DNA of 24,262 nucleotides, taken from positions 1 through 24,262 of the forward strand of contig JAEUWP010000420.1 in assembly GCA_018524725.1 (NCBI GenBank). The letters are read 5' to 3'. This document shows positions 1 through 10,550 of the stretch, in pieces. Source of the DNA: Podaxis mareebaensis. Its lineage: Eukaryota > Basidiomycota > Agaricomycetes > Agaricales > Agaricaceae. The notes below the pieces were generated by a model. The model did not search any database. It had not been told where the DNA came from and saw only the letters and a list, made by a program, of their open reading frames with translations. Position numbers and translations under genes: made by a program. Position 1 is the stretch's first letter. Every line of letters begins with the position of its first letter.

Positions 1-658
1 TGGTCAGATCGCCAATAATAACCAAAACACTCTCATTTTGTAACTGAGGCACTAGGGTATATAATTACAAAAAGTCCTGAAGGGAAAAGGTGAAAATCTC
101 GAGTGGGGATGCGAAATTTCCCACTGAGTGTCCATTTCCCACTGACCGTCCAATAACTGTAGCATTCGCACAACTATCCTGACAATATGCCCCTGGCGCC
201 AGAGGTTTGGCACATGTATACCCCTACTTCCACTGGGACAAGCCCTCGGGACAAAGCAAATTATTGGTTCTTCTAGCTGCTGAAACGTGAGCCACAGCAG
301 TCGTTTATCTCGATCATCCTGGAGAATAAACTTCAATACCGCGCTCACATACTTACCCCAACGTTCCCCCTTTCAAGAGCGCGATTTGCAATGAATCAGA
401 GACCCTGCAGTCTGCAGTCCGTGGGACGATAATCACAAGCGTAACGCAATGTGGCGCCAGTTGTATGATTTTGTCTCTGAAGAACAAGGTCCTGGTGAGA
501 AGGCCGGCGTTGCCGAATTTTATTCGCTTATCCCCGGTTCAAATCCTAGTATCTAGTCGCACTCGAAGGTAAGTATTTAAGGTGTGATACACAAATGCTA
601 AAATGGACTACTCGAGTTATCTATATGTCAGGGAAGGTCAAGAATAAGGGTATCGCGC
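1..658. other. No supported gene; region 3' of the left GTPase
   Basis: No coding region can be supported here. The only long frame is a minus-strand stretch at 52-348 with no recognisable motif. A GGTTCAAATCC box at 536-546 resembles a tRNA T-loop/B-box, but its arms do not pair and no cloverleaf can be drawn. The region lies downstream of the minus-strand GTPase that ends at 659 and probably holds its 3' untranslated part. Confidence 0.5.
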
Positions 659-1461
659 TCAGATATCCCTCATCATCTCCGCGAGTTTCTTCGCCTCGTC
701 CTCCGACATTCCACACTCGCCAATCAGTTTCTGAAAAGCCTCTCCTCCGACCTCTTGCTCCTCGTCGTGCCTTATCCCCCGCCGCTTGAAGCAATCGTTC
801 TTGTATTCATACGTGGTATTGATGATCTTCTTGAACCATTGTGCTTTTGGAACACACCAGGGAATTTCCAACGAAGTCGCTCGTATGAGTTTCTGTACTT
901 TCTTCTGCGATTCCTCGTATTCATCGTCGAACTTATGACCGATTCCCTTCTTCAGCGCCTTCCCCCTCGAAGCAGTGATGCATGCATAACCATTAGGGAG
1001 GATTCCATATGCCTGGAACGCCCCTTTGTTATCCAACCACCACTGATCCATATCATCCTCCTGCTCTAAACCAGTAATAACGATGACGGTAGGTACCTTA
1101 TCCTGGCAGATAATGTCGCGGAACAGCTTCCAGTTCTGGGGGGCAGATTGCATGATACGAGGGGCTCGCATGACGAACATCAAAAGACTGATGCCGTCCG
1201 GAGCTTCCGGACGAGTTTATACAGTTGCACGATGGCCTCGGATTTAGAGACACGCCCTGCATCTCCTTCGTCAAGACCGGCGGTGTCCCATAGAGTCACT
1301 GATTGACCCAGGACATCGACTTCGAAGCCTTGACTCTCGAAGGTCTGTCCCTTTGCTCCACTGGAGGTCTTGGCGGCGTCCTCGTCAGCAGAGAGCATGT
1401 TGACAATACTACTTTTTCCACTTCCGGATGCGCCAAATAGGATAACGTTCGTTCTAGGCAT
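659..1461 (-). pseudogene. AIG1/GIMAP-like P-loop GTPase, single exon with one frameshift
   Basis: Read from ATG 1461 leftwards. The first frame carries the P-loop GASGSGKSS about 10 residues from the start, a GQTFES switch-I-like segment and the G3 box WDTAGLDEGDAG, then stops at 1180-1182. The second frame continues the same protein through SLLMFVMRAP, the G4-like VIVITGLE, and a tail ending MMRDI with the stop at 659-661. Aligned by eye to the paralogue at 2763-3674, both pieces are collinear and the switch falls at about 1197-1211. The whole span is 803 nt, one short of a multiple of three, so a single missing base explains the break. No intron fits such a short junction. It may be a recent pseudogene, a real allele with a divergent C-terminus, or a sequencing error. 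As a GTPase it would bind and hydrolyse GTP, but G4 lacks the usual N/TKxD. The family call rests on motif order only; the cellular role is unknown. Confidence 0.75.
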
Positions 1462-2762
1462 GATGGCAAGAAGGAAGTAAAGAGTTTGGGCTGACGATGA
1501 TACAGCCTAACAATGAGTTGCCTTGGGATTGCATCCCCAAGATTATATCACGCTCATAGTCATTGAAGAAGCAGAGGAATCCTGAATATCCTGGGACTAT
1601 TTCTGGAACAATGATACATGCCAATACGATCAAGGTCCGCAGTCTTCAAGTGAGGGAAACCGTGTGCCATTAAAGCTCGACATGCTGTTAAAGGAAGCTG
1701 TACACCAAAGCTAGAGCCCTAGGCCGTACGCGACATGCTGTGAGCCCACCAACTGTCAACCAATATCTGGCTGTAGATTTTCTGCGGAGAAAGTTAACTC
1801 GCGGACACATGTCTTGTGGATCCAGAGTCTTTGCGATGCTTGTGCTGCGGGAGCGACGTTCCTCATATCTTAAAAGGGTAGATAAGATGGCATCCCAATA
1901 ATTTCGGAGTATACGCGTTACCTCGTGCTGATGGATGTCCTGAAAGCAGCTTCGTTTGTGGGCTCCGCAGTCAGTTCTGCCGTCATCCTCACTCTCGGTG
2001 CTTGTCAGTCACTGCGTTCTTCCATACCTCCGTTCTTCCATGCTGTTTATGCATAGTCTCATGACTTATTGTCGCCTTACACGAGGAGTAATGTGGGCGC
2101 AGATTACACTAGTTCGCAGCATTCTTAAGGTTCTTCTAAATGTAAGGCGGCTGCAGGACTACTAACTTATCTCATATCATACTCATAGTCTGATAATCAA
2201 AGATTGATTGCAGGGAAGAGCCTTAAGACTCCACCCCGCTGTCATTCAACGTCAACGAGCGTAACAGCATTAGCTGTGGAGAATGCACACAGGCGTCAAA
2301 ATCGTACTCCCGGATTTGGCACTAAGGCTCTCCGGAGGGAAGAGGCGTGACGATAAAAAGCATCATCATTATATTCCTTTCTACACACCTACTGCGTTAA
2401 TCATGCAACAAAAACAACAACCAAACACTCGTAGACCTAGTTATGACCAGGAGCATAACCAGCGAAATGGTAGGAATGCACCAGGCATGCGTACAAGCGT
2501 TCAACCGCCTCCAGCACCTACATCCAGCGAGTTTCAAGAACATGAAAAATCCCAAGAACCGGCGGTTCTTGGGATTTTTCATTCCGTCCCGGGAGGGACC
2601 CAACCCATCTGTTCATCTCAGCCCGAAGATCAAGAGCGCCAACGTTGCAGAGAACGTCAAAGTACGTCTTTGATGATATAGAATTGGCCAAGACTAATGC
2701 TCTGTGGCTGTAGACACCGCACCAGCCACGACTCCGGAGCTGCCGAACCAGAGTGAGCTAGA
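1462..2762. other. Divergent intergenic region between two related GTPases
   Basis: About 1.3 kb separates two head-to-head GTPase genes and should contain both promoters. On the minus strand a TATATC/GATATAAT-like stretch at 1541-1550 lies about 80 bp upstream of the left start codon. Overlapping plus frames at 1956-2165 and 2283-2681 show no recognisable domain and are probably chance frames. A perfect 41-bp palindrome (separate entry) lies inside. No RNA gene was seen. Confidence 0.4.
2542..2582. repeat. Perfect 41-bp palindrome (20-bp arms, 1-nt centre)
   Basis: The left arm 2542-2561 begins ATGAAAAATCCC and the right arm 2563-2582 ends GGGATTTTTCAT. The arms are exact reverse complements and the only unpaired base is G2562. 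The match stops at 2541/2583. Transcribed from either strand it would fold into a near loop-less hairpin, and both strands encode the same short peptide beginning MKNPKN. It could be a miniature transposon remnant, a cruciform site or an assembly fold-back; the sequence does not say which. Confidence 0.9.
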
Positions 2763-3674
2763 ATGGTTATTCTTTCGGGTACATTAACATTGATTTATTT
2801 TACAACCTTCAACCAAAAAGCTCAGACAAAGCACGCTAGTGACAGCCCGACGGAGCCATTGTTCCGTCAGATTCAAACTGACGGCCCGAAAAACATTGTT
2901 ATCTTCGGAGAGACTGGCACCGGGAAAAGTAGTCTCATCAACATGCTCTCTGACAACGACGTAGCGATCGTCAGCAACAAAGCTCTTGGCTGCACCTTCG
3001 AAAGCACTGGCTATCCCATCACGATTGACAACAAACCGTATGTCCTCTGGGACACCGCTGGTCTCAATGAAGGAGACGCGGGATCTGTCCCAGGGGACGA
3101 GGCCATCCAGCATCTTCGTGACCTCGCCGAGAAGCTGGGGGGTAGCCTCAGCCTTCTCGTATACTGCATTCGTGGCGCTAGGTACCGCGACATCATTAAG
3201 GACAACTATGACCTCTTCACAGACATCGTCTGCCAGGGGGAGATCCCCGTTGCGATCGTGATTACGGGACTGGAGAATGAAGATTGTATGGAGGACTGGT
3301 GGGTTGCAAATAAGAAGGAATTCATGGGGCGCGGTATGCGCTTCAAGGACCACGCCTGTGTCACTACGTCGAAAGGCAAGAAGAACATGTTTGAGGAGGA
3401 GTATGAAGAATCGAAGATTGCCGTTCGAGCCCTGATTAAGAGGTGCTGTTCAGTTGACGACACATGGATTGTAGATCCCGACCTTTGGTTCAGCCGAATC
3501 ACCGATACTATCCGGCGACGCCTCAATGGCTCCTACAGTGATCGCCCCCAAGCTACTGTAACGCGGGACGAGGAGGAATGGTATTGGATCCTTGCCCGCC
3601 AACTTTCACGTAGACTTATGGGAATACCGAAACGTTTCCTTGTGGGATTGCAGCGGCAAGTCCGGGAGGGGTGA
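2763..3674 (+). CDS. AIG1/GIMAP-like P-loop GTPase, 303 aa
   Basis: Predicted GTP-binding protein. G1/P-loop GETGTGKSS starts at about residue 49, a G2 candidate GCTFES is at 76-81, G3 WDTAGLNEGDAG begins near 96, and the G4 position reads VIVITGLE (residues 165-171) instead of N/TKxD. An EEEYEES helix and a basic Arg-rich tail follow. The start is ATG 2763, with A at -3 and an in-frame TGA at 2754-2756 upstream. The N-terminal extension relative to the left paralogue contains a short hydrophobic stretch. Bases 2779-2820 (42 nt, GT...AG, multiple of three) could instead be a small intron that removes it. The gene is head-to-head with the frameshifted paralogue at 659-1461 and is the better candidate to be functional. 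Closest type by memory: fungal G-domain proteins near AIG1/Toc34/GIMAP. Substrate, partner and location are unknown. Confidence 0.85.
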   Translation: MVILSGTLTLIYFTTFNQKAQTKHASDSPTEPLFRQIQTDGPKNIVIFGETGTGKSSLINMLSDNDVAIVSNKALGCTFESTGYPITIDNKPYVLWDTAGLNEGDAGSVPGDEAIQHLRDLAEKLGGSLSLLVYCIRGARYRDIIKDNYDLFTDIVCQGEIPVAIVITGLENEDCMEDWWVANKKEFMGRGMRFKDHACVTTSKGKKNMFEEEYEESKIAVRALIKRCCSVDDTWIVDPDLWFSRITDTIRRRLNGSYSDRPQATVTRDEEEWYWILARQLSRRLMGIPKRFLVGLQRQVREG

Positions 3675-4225
3675 AGGTTGATAATGTAGTCGATAGAACA
3701 CTGCTCGATGAGTGTAAGCCGACAAATTCATCTTTACGGTACTGCAAGCCAAGGATATCTGCATGAAAGCGAACAGTGACATCCTGGTACAATAGGAAGT
3801 AAGGCAATGACGAGACCACAGAATGTTCTTGCCTGTTCTCCAAGAGAGGACATACTTATTCTATTCTCGATTTCGTCCCCGAATTTCAAAACACGGAGAT
3901 ACTCAAGACTGAAAAAGAGGGATAAATACTTCAGGACACTCCACATAGCAGGGATTCAACGAAAGGAGACTTGACGCCCGACGAGCTGCCTATTAGTGCA
4001 AGGAAAATATCCATCTTATACTTTTACCAAATGGAACGGTTTAATACGAGAGGGCTTGTTAGGCTAAACACCATAATTCCAGCATCAGAAGGGTGTAACC
4101 TGAAACGCGCTATGTTTGTTGTTGCGAACAGTGCAAACGTTCCGTGTAGAGAGGGTCCTGGGCTGATGAGACAATTTGGAGATATTTCATAGGAGCGTGT
4201 GAAACCTGGTCTGATTGAGGGGGTG
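3675..4225. other. Intergenic, no supported gene
   Basis: Only short overlapping frames on both strands, none with a recognisable motif or codon pattern. It should hold the 3' end of the GTPase transcript and the promoter of the aminopeptidase gene; no convincing TATA or CCAAT element was identified. Confidence 0.4.
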
Positions 4226-4263
4226 ATGATCCAGGCGCTTGCTTTATTCGACCCTCATTTGCC

Positions 4264-6132
4264 ATGGGCTACCAAGGTCAGTAACAGACGCAACTTTGAT
4301 ATCCAGTTACTCACAGACAGAGAAGCACAACGCCACGTCCTCAGGACGTTCGAGCAGCTCCTTACTCTCCTCCCAGAAAAGGACCGAGCCAAGGCACGTT
4401 ATTACCTTTGTACCAGCTCACGTACCAGTCGCTCACCCAGGGACAAACCACCTAATTATACAGCCACAAATCCTGCTCGTGGCCGGTGAACATACCGGAT
4501 ACCGTAATGACACCGATCGCGAACTCTCCTTCCGCCAAGAGTCCAATTTCTTCTACCTCACAGGGTGCAACGTCCCCACTTCCTTCCTCGTCGCCACATA
4601 CCATCCCACTCGACCTGATGGCGCTACTAGTACCCTGACCACTACGTTATTCATACCCAAAGCCGAGCAGGCTGACATCATGTGGTCCATTCCTCCGCCC
4701 GACTTGGCAACAGCCAGAACTCTGTTCGATGCTACGAACATTGAGAACCCCACTTCATTCCCCCTAATCATCACTACACTACTCAAAAATACTCCGGACG
4801 CAGTAGTTCATACGCTCCCTAGGAATTCACCACTCTTCCCTCGCCATCTTCCTCAGTATCTCAATCATTACTCGCCCAACACGGTGTCCTTCCATGATCG
4901 ACTCCTCCTACCCGCACTCCAGCGTGCTCGGCTCATCAAAGACGCAGATGAAATTGCGCTCATTAAGAAAGCCAACGAGATCAGCTCACGCGCACACGAG
5001 ACCGTCATGCGCGTTCTTGGACTCGCGGTCAAGAACAAGATAACCCGAGGGGAGGGTGCAGGTGCTACGAGGCCTTTATTACCTGGAGAGTGGCTGATCG
5101 AGAAGGAGGCTGAGGCTGAAGCAATCTTCGTTGCTTCTTGTCGACGAGAAGGGTGCGTGCTCCGGTATATGATAAACGAATGACCGCTGAATGGTTAATC
5201 ATATCCCCGTTAACAGATCTATTCACCAAGCCTATCTCCCCATCGTAGCCGCATCCACACGAGCCGCAACATTACATTACTGCTGCAACGACAAGGAATT
5301 CGCATGGGGTCCCGTCGGTCCACACGATCACTTAAACAACCAACCCCTCTCTTCCTCCCACACCCATCCCGAACCGCATACAACCGAAATCCACCCACAA
5401 GTCCTCCTCATCGACGCCGGCTGCGAATTCAACAACTACGCCTCTGACATCACACGTACCATGCCAGTCGGCAACTCCGGCCGTTTCACACCCCAATCCG
5501 GCGAAATCTACGACCTCGTCCTCGCAATGCAAACCGCCGCTTTTGCACTCATCAAACCCGGTGTACACTGGGACACTGTCCACCTCGAATGTCACAAAGT
5601 CCTCGTGCGCGGGTTTTTGAAGTTGGGACTGTTTAGGAATGGGAGTGAAGGGGAGATTTTGAAGAGTGGTGTGAGTGCGGCGTTTTTCCCGCATGGGCTT
5701 GGACATTCGTTGGGGATGGATGTGCATGATGTGCCTGAGGCAAGTAAACCGGCTGAGAATCCGACGATTCCGAAAGATGACGTTGGGCATGAGAGCTTTT
5801 ATACGTATTTGAGGTTGAGGTTGCCTTTGGAGGCTGGGATGGTTGTCGTAAGTTTTTCTTTATCCTCGAGCAAAAGCCAGTGTTGGTTCTGATTTGATAA
5901 CCCCGCATTGATAATATAGACTGTCGAACCTGGGGTCTACTTCCACACGCATCTTCTTAAGCCTGTTCTTAATTCCAAGTACATCGACCTCAACGTGTTG
6001 AAGAAGTATGAATCCGTTGGTGGAGTACGAATTGAAGATGTGGTAGTTATCACACCGAATGGGTACGAGAATTTGACGACGGTGAGGAGCGAGAGAAGTT
6101 GGATTGAGGGTGTTTGTTCTGGCGAGTTGTAA
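4264..6132 (+). CDS. PEPP: Xaa-Pro aminopeptidase (M24B, PEPP/prolidase type)
   Basis: Metallopeptidase predicted to remove an N-terminal residue preceding proline. Model: exons 4264-4276, 4317-4397, 4441-5152, 5217-5847, 5920-6132, giving 549 aa. The N-terminal domain carries RQESNFFYLTGC. The pita-bread domain keeps all five metal ligands, at about D335 and D346 (IDAGCEFNNYASDITRT), H432 (HGLGHSLGMDVHD), E482 (TVEPGVYF) and E518 (GGVRIEDVVV), the set expected for two Mn/Zn ions. Introns 3 and 4 have good signals (GTGCGT...AACAG, GTAAGT...ATAG) and preserve frame. The 5' end is less sure: introns 1 (40 nt) and 2 (43 nt, GTTATT donor) are very short, and an alternative start at ATG 4226 without intron 1 would give 575 aa. 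No convincing signal peptide or targeting sequence was seen, so it is probably cytosolic. It shares strand with the next two genes. Confidence 0.93.
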
Positions 6133-8112
6133 AGTGTGGATGTGTTGGGGACTCCACATCCGAGGTGGGAAAGAATACGAGTTGTAAAGTGAGAAATCAA
6201 ATGTATTTGTATGTATACTTATACGAGAAAGGAGAAACAGGAGAGCAGCTTTCGCGTTGGGGTTAATCGTAGCTGGAAGCCGGTGAACCACTTGCATGAC
6301 GAGTGGAATTCATCGTAGGGCTTGGATTAAGCCACGAGGTCTCACAATGAGTTGTTGGACGTCTTGAGCCGCGAGCGCCCTTGGGCGATTCTTACGGGGC
6401 TTTGTAACGAAAAATGGTTTGTATGGCCGAAGAACCGCGCGCAGCTTGCATCAACATCGACACAGCAAATGTTCGAGTGGCGGTGATCAAGAGTTTTGGT
6501 AGGATATGAATCTAAACCCGACGAGGTGTACACGAAAGTCTCATTATTAGGCCGCAAAAGTGCATATCTGAGCGGATCAAGTAACATAACATACGACAAG
6601 GTCTCGATATCGAGTTCTCTGAATCCTTGGCAGTAGTGATGTTACAAGCCTGAGGAAAGAACAACTCTCCTATACTTATATATATTAAAGGCAGCACACC
6701 GTGATATGATGTCCTTAGGAATCTGTCCATTATGGCAGATATATACGCTACAGATGGGTGATTCCGTGCCGGAGATTCTCCACATCTGAAGGACAAACCT
6801 CAGCCACTACCTGATATACTGAGAACTGGAGGAGTGCTACTTCCGTTGGGAGTTGAATAGAAAGATCGAAGCGTGATGGACGCACTTCGATGGTCTTTAA
6901 CCGCTCCACTACACATGACATCTGATTCCCGGCTCTAGGATATTGTTCTGGTTGGGGAAATTACCCACATATGGCTGCGGGATGAATAGCACCCTGATAC
7001 AGAATCAATCAAGGCAATCTCAGTCCATCAGCGGTCAGGCCTCAGGTTCCTTCATTCTGGGTCCAAAAGTTGCCCTGGAGGATACCTAAGGCAAGGAAAT
7101 GGTCCAAGATATATTTCTGCTGCAGGGATTGGACCATCTTGGGAAACCTTCGAGAGGGTTCAAAAGACTGGCTGTAACCGCCGCCACCTCACAATTTGAG
7201 TCAACAACAGCGCTCGGTGTGATATGATGTTGCGTCTAACCCGGATCTAGTGAGACTACCATCTCACCTGTAGCCACCTCATGATATTTTTTATCAGTTT
7301 ACGTAGCATAGTGCATGATCTTTTGTTTGGTTGCGGGGTTCCAGGCAGCTCTGCGCGGAAGCGTAAGGTAGATATTTATAGACTCCCCACGCATGATCTA
7401 ATTCAAAATGCAGACAGTGGATGCGCCCTTGTTGTGATCGTACCGTTGTCTGGATCCAGGTTGTCGTAACGAATAATGAGGGGAAACAGCGCCATGGAGA
7501 AGAATTTGGTGTGGTAGGTGTATTATCGTTATTTAGGAGCTGGCTATTCATCAGGTCTCTGGCTTTCGAATTTGGCCACCTTGCAGTTTGGTCTCTCTCC
7601 AGGCACCTACGCGTATCAAAGAGTGGGACTGTATATGCACAATACCCCAAATAGGTGGGATATATAAAAAATCCAGTATACCGTCGCAGTTGGCGCAGGG
7701 AAAAATAAGGATGACAGATAAGGAAAGTGGCCAACCCCCTAAAATTGATAATACCGAGCATTCGTTCTCCGGTTCTCTGAGCTACTGGTGTTTTGCAACG
7801 GAAGCTGCTGGCTCCCAACATCCGGGGGGTCCTTTTCATTGTTCTCTCTTCCCTAGCGATTTCGACTAGATACCCGGCTATCACCAGCTCTGACGAAGCC
7901 GGAATCAAAGCGTCGAGACCTGTGAGGCGTGTCAGGATCCCTGATGTCCCCGGTCCGGCGGACCGAAGCCCCACTTGTCATAGGTTCATTCCGTCCGCAC
8001 CTCTCACCGTCCAGTTGGCAAAACGAAGATGCCAAAAATGCCGAGGTAATTCCATTAATCACTACCAGGTCCTTCTCTAACCTTGCATACTTGCTCGCAG
8101 AAATACCACACG
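6133..8112. other. Long intergenic region, about 2 kb
   Basis: No gene supported. The longest frame (minus, 7294-7974, 226 aa) shows no domain, has mixed low-quality composition and is overlapped by frames on the other strand. AT-rich TATA-like stretches occur at about 6671-6686 and 7661-7670 (TATATAAAAA). The second could belong to the GH5 gene if that gene has a long or spliced leader. A 9-bp inverted repeat (ATGGTCCAA at 7099-7107, TTGGACCAT at 7129-7137) forms a modest hairpin. No transposon coding remnant was recognised. Confidence 0.4.
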
Positions 8113-9847
8113 ATGTCCTTCCTTCGAGTGTCTGGGACGAAGATCGTCAATGAACAGGGGGAGGAAGTCGTTCTCAAAGGCGCGGGATTGGGTGGATGGA
8201 TGTTGTATGTGCACCAGTTATCTCAGTCTGATAATCGCTACTGATATGATACTTGGAGGATGGAGAACTTTATCTCTGGTGCGCCTCATTACTGCTTGAG
8301 AATTCGTTGCCTTGACGCTCAGTGAACCAGGATATCCGGGGTGCGAGTATCAGATCCGTGAGACCCTAGCTGAGGTACTCGGGGATTCGAAGGCTGAGTT
8401 CTTCTTCGACAAGGTACGCAAGGACTGTGCACAAGACTCAACCTGAGAATTAACTGCGAGAATAGTACCTTGAGCACTTCTTCACCGAGGCAGATGCAAA
8501 ATTCTTCAGATCCCTGGGATTGAATTGCATTCGCATTGCAGTGAATTATCGCCACTTTGAAGGCATGTCTCACCTCTTCCTTCTCTTCGTAAACTTGCTC
8601 ACCATCTTCGGCTACACAGATGATGCTAATCCACGCATCCTCAAACCCAACGCCTTCAATCACCTCGATCGCGTTATCTCTTTATGCGCTCAACACTCCA
8701 TCTACACCATAATCGATATGCACTCCGTACCTGGTGGTCAGTCCGGAGGATGGCACTGCGACTCTGGGTCTCACCTTCCCTACTTCTGGCGACACAAGGA
8801 TTTTCAAGATCGACTCGTGTGGCTATGGACTGTCATTGCAGAGAGGTACAAGGACAACAAGTGGATTGCCGGATACAACCCCATTAATGAACCTGCGGAC
8901 CCAAGTGGTTGGGGAAAGACTGATGTTGGAGGTAAAGACGGGCGGAGGCAGCTGAGGTTGGTTGAGGTGTACGACCGCTTGGTTGAGGCAGTGAGGAGCG
9001 TTGATGCAAAGCATATTATATTCCTTGACGGAAACACCTTCGCCGCCGACTTCACGCAGTTCCCGGACGACGTGGCCACTGGCAGATGGAGTAACGCAGC
9101 GTTTTCGATACACGACTACTCCCCTTATGGGTTCCCCAACCCTCCTGGAGTATACGTTGGCAGTGAAGAACAGAAGGAAAGGGTCGTGAAGACGTATGAA
9201 AGGAAGCGGAAATGGATGGACGAGAGGGGATTATGCGTTTGGAATGGCGAATGGGGACCTGTTTACGCGAGAAAGGACTTTGATGGGGAGGACTGGGAAG
9301 AGGTGAACGAGGTCCGATTGAGGGTTGTTAGAGACCAGTTGGAGATTTACAAAAAGGTGTGCATGCGTCTACGTGATTATCGCTGGTCCATTCATGTGAG
9401 CTGACAATCCACTAGGATCGATTAAGCTGGTCGATCTGGTTGTATAAAGATATCGGCTTCCAGGGGATGGTCCATGTATCTCAAGAAACACCCTACATCA
9501 AGCTCCTCAAACCATTCCTCACGCGCAAACACAGGCTTGCCGCAGATGCATGGGGCAAAGACGACACACACGTCAAATATGCATATCAACCCATCATCGA
9601 CCTCATCCGCTCCGAAGTATCCGACGACCCTCAAAAACTGAAACTCTATCCGCCTACCTGGACGGTGGAAGAAAGGGTGACGAGGATTTCTCGAACGATC
9701 CTTTTCGCAGAGTTCATGGTCAAAGAGTGGGCTGAGCATTTCAGAGGGATGGACGAGGAGCAGCTGGAGGAACTCGCGAGGAGCTTTAGGTTCGAGAATT
9801 GTGTGGAGAGGGAGGGTTTGAATCGGGTTTTGCGTGAATATGCTTAA
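8113..9847 (+). CDS. GH5 glycoside hydrolase (glucan beta-1,3-glucosidase-like), 486 aa
   Basis: Retaining glycosidase predicted to act on beta-glucan. Exons 8113-8204, 8259-8278, 8331-8413, 8466-8562, 8620-9356 and 9416-9847 join to 1461 nt with all phases consistent. The acid/base is E188 in GYNPINEP and the nucleophile E308 in WNGEWGPVYAR. Other family landmarks are GLNCIRIAVNYRHFE, IDMHSVPGGQ and SIHDYSPYGFP. The second exon is only 20 nt. The fourth intron (8563-8619, 57 nt) begins GCATGT and ends ACACAG, so it is a GC-AG intron; splicing gives the expected RHFEDDANPR, while retention would insert 19 residues without a stop. The start MSFLRVSG has no signal peptide, unlike secreted exo-beta-1,3-glucanases, so an intracellular or unconventionally exported enzyme is likely. 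The family call is firm; exact subfamily and substrate are inferred from remembered homologues. Confidence 0.93.
8563..8619 (+). other. GC-AG intron in the GH5 gene
   Basis: Donor AG|GCATGT, acceptor CTACACAG, 57 nt (19 codons, no in-frame stop). Removing it restores the contiguous family motif FEDDANPR; keeping it inserts a hydrophobic segment absent from remembered homologues. All other introns of this gene start with GT. Confidence 0.8.
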
Positions 9848-10550
9848 GCATTAGCCGAACCCTATCGTAACTATCACCCACTTTCTGATTCTGTAACGCC
9901 GGATTGTCTATCTTGTATGTTCGTACCGTCGAGTTTTGTGTGTACTGACCCTTGGTGTCATGGAGCGCCTCCACCAGGTCGCCATTGTCGCGTCGCAATC
10001 AACTGTTCGGTAAAATATCCCTTAACTGGAATAAAAACCTGCTACTTGTCGCATTTATCAGGTTATCGTAGCAGCGTGCCTGGAAAAGGCAAGATGTATG
10101 CCGGGAAAGGCAATCCCGACTCTACAACGTTTCACAACCATCAGCGCTTCACCACATAAGTAACACCGACCTGTGTCACCATATCCACTCACATCAGTCC
10201 GATCATACTGTTATTGACTGCTGATGGAGTAATCAGATATAGAATGTAAATAGGAATCCTGACTGCACGGACATAGAGATGATACATCTTAGTTGTGTGA
10301 TGAGCGGTGTTTAAGTACTCCCACAGATCCAAAGCCCAGCCTGTTCCCCTTACCCGCTCTCACTGCACTGTACGCTCATCTCCCCTGGTATAGGTTTTCT
10401 TCTGCTAACTGGCCCACAGCACAGCCCGGCACTAATTTTGAACAATCAAAAATTCCTCGAAGACTTTCGGGTCTGAGGCTCCTCGTCTCTTCGTCCGCTC
10501 GACGCCGACGCTGGCTACTCAATCCATTCGTAGGATCAATCACGGATATC
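9848..10550. other. Intergenic and 5' leader of the following gene
   Basis: No gene supported. The frame of the next gene stays open upstream to about 10293 but contains no ATG before 10551, so that stretch is treated as leader. Pyrimidine-rich tracts at about 10470-10510 are of a kind common upstream of fungal start codons. Nothing else was identified. Confidence 0.45.

Noticed and set aside
536..546. GGTTCAAATCC resembling a tRNA T-loop
   Set aside because: The flanking T-stem pairs poorly, and no acceptor stem, D-arm or anticodon arm could be drawn upstream.
2283..2681. 132-aa plus-strand frame spanning the palindrome
   Set aside because: No family motif, overlaps another equal-quality frame, and the palindrome would be coding on both strands by chance.
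2784..3353. 189-aa minus-strand frame opposite the right GTPase
   Set aside because: Shadow of the plus-strand GTPase, whose motifs are clear in the sense frame.
4199..4263. GTG-initiated extension of the aminopeptidase N-terminus
   Set aside because: GTG is not a usual fungal start; ATG 4226 or 4264 are better, with 4264 preferred because splicing gives a more family-like N-terminus.
6846..6895. Weak inverted repeat ATCGAAG/CTTCGAT
   Set aside because: A seven-base stem with short loop is expected by chance in a 2-kb gap.
7294..7974. 226-aa minus-strand open frame
   Set aside because: No recognisable domain, irregular composition, overlapping frames on the other strand and no splice-linked partners.
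10293..10550. Upstream extension of the disordered-protein frame
   Set aside because: It has no ATG, only a TTG start, and the first ATG at 10551 has a good context.
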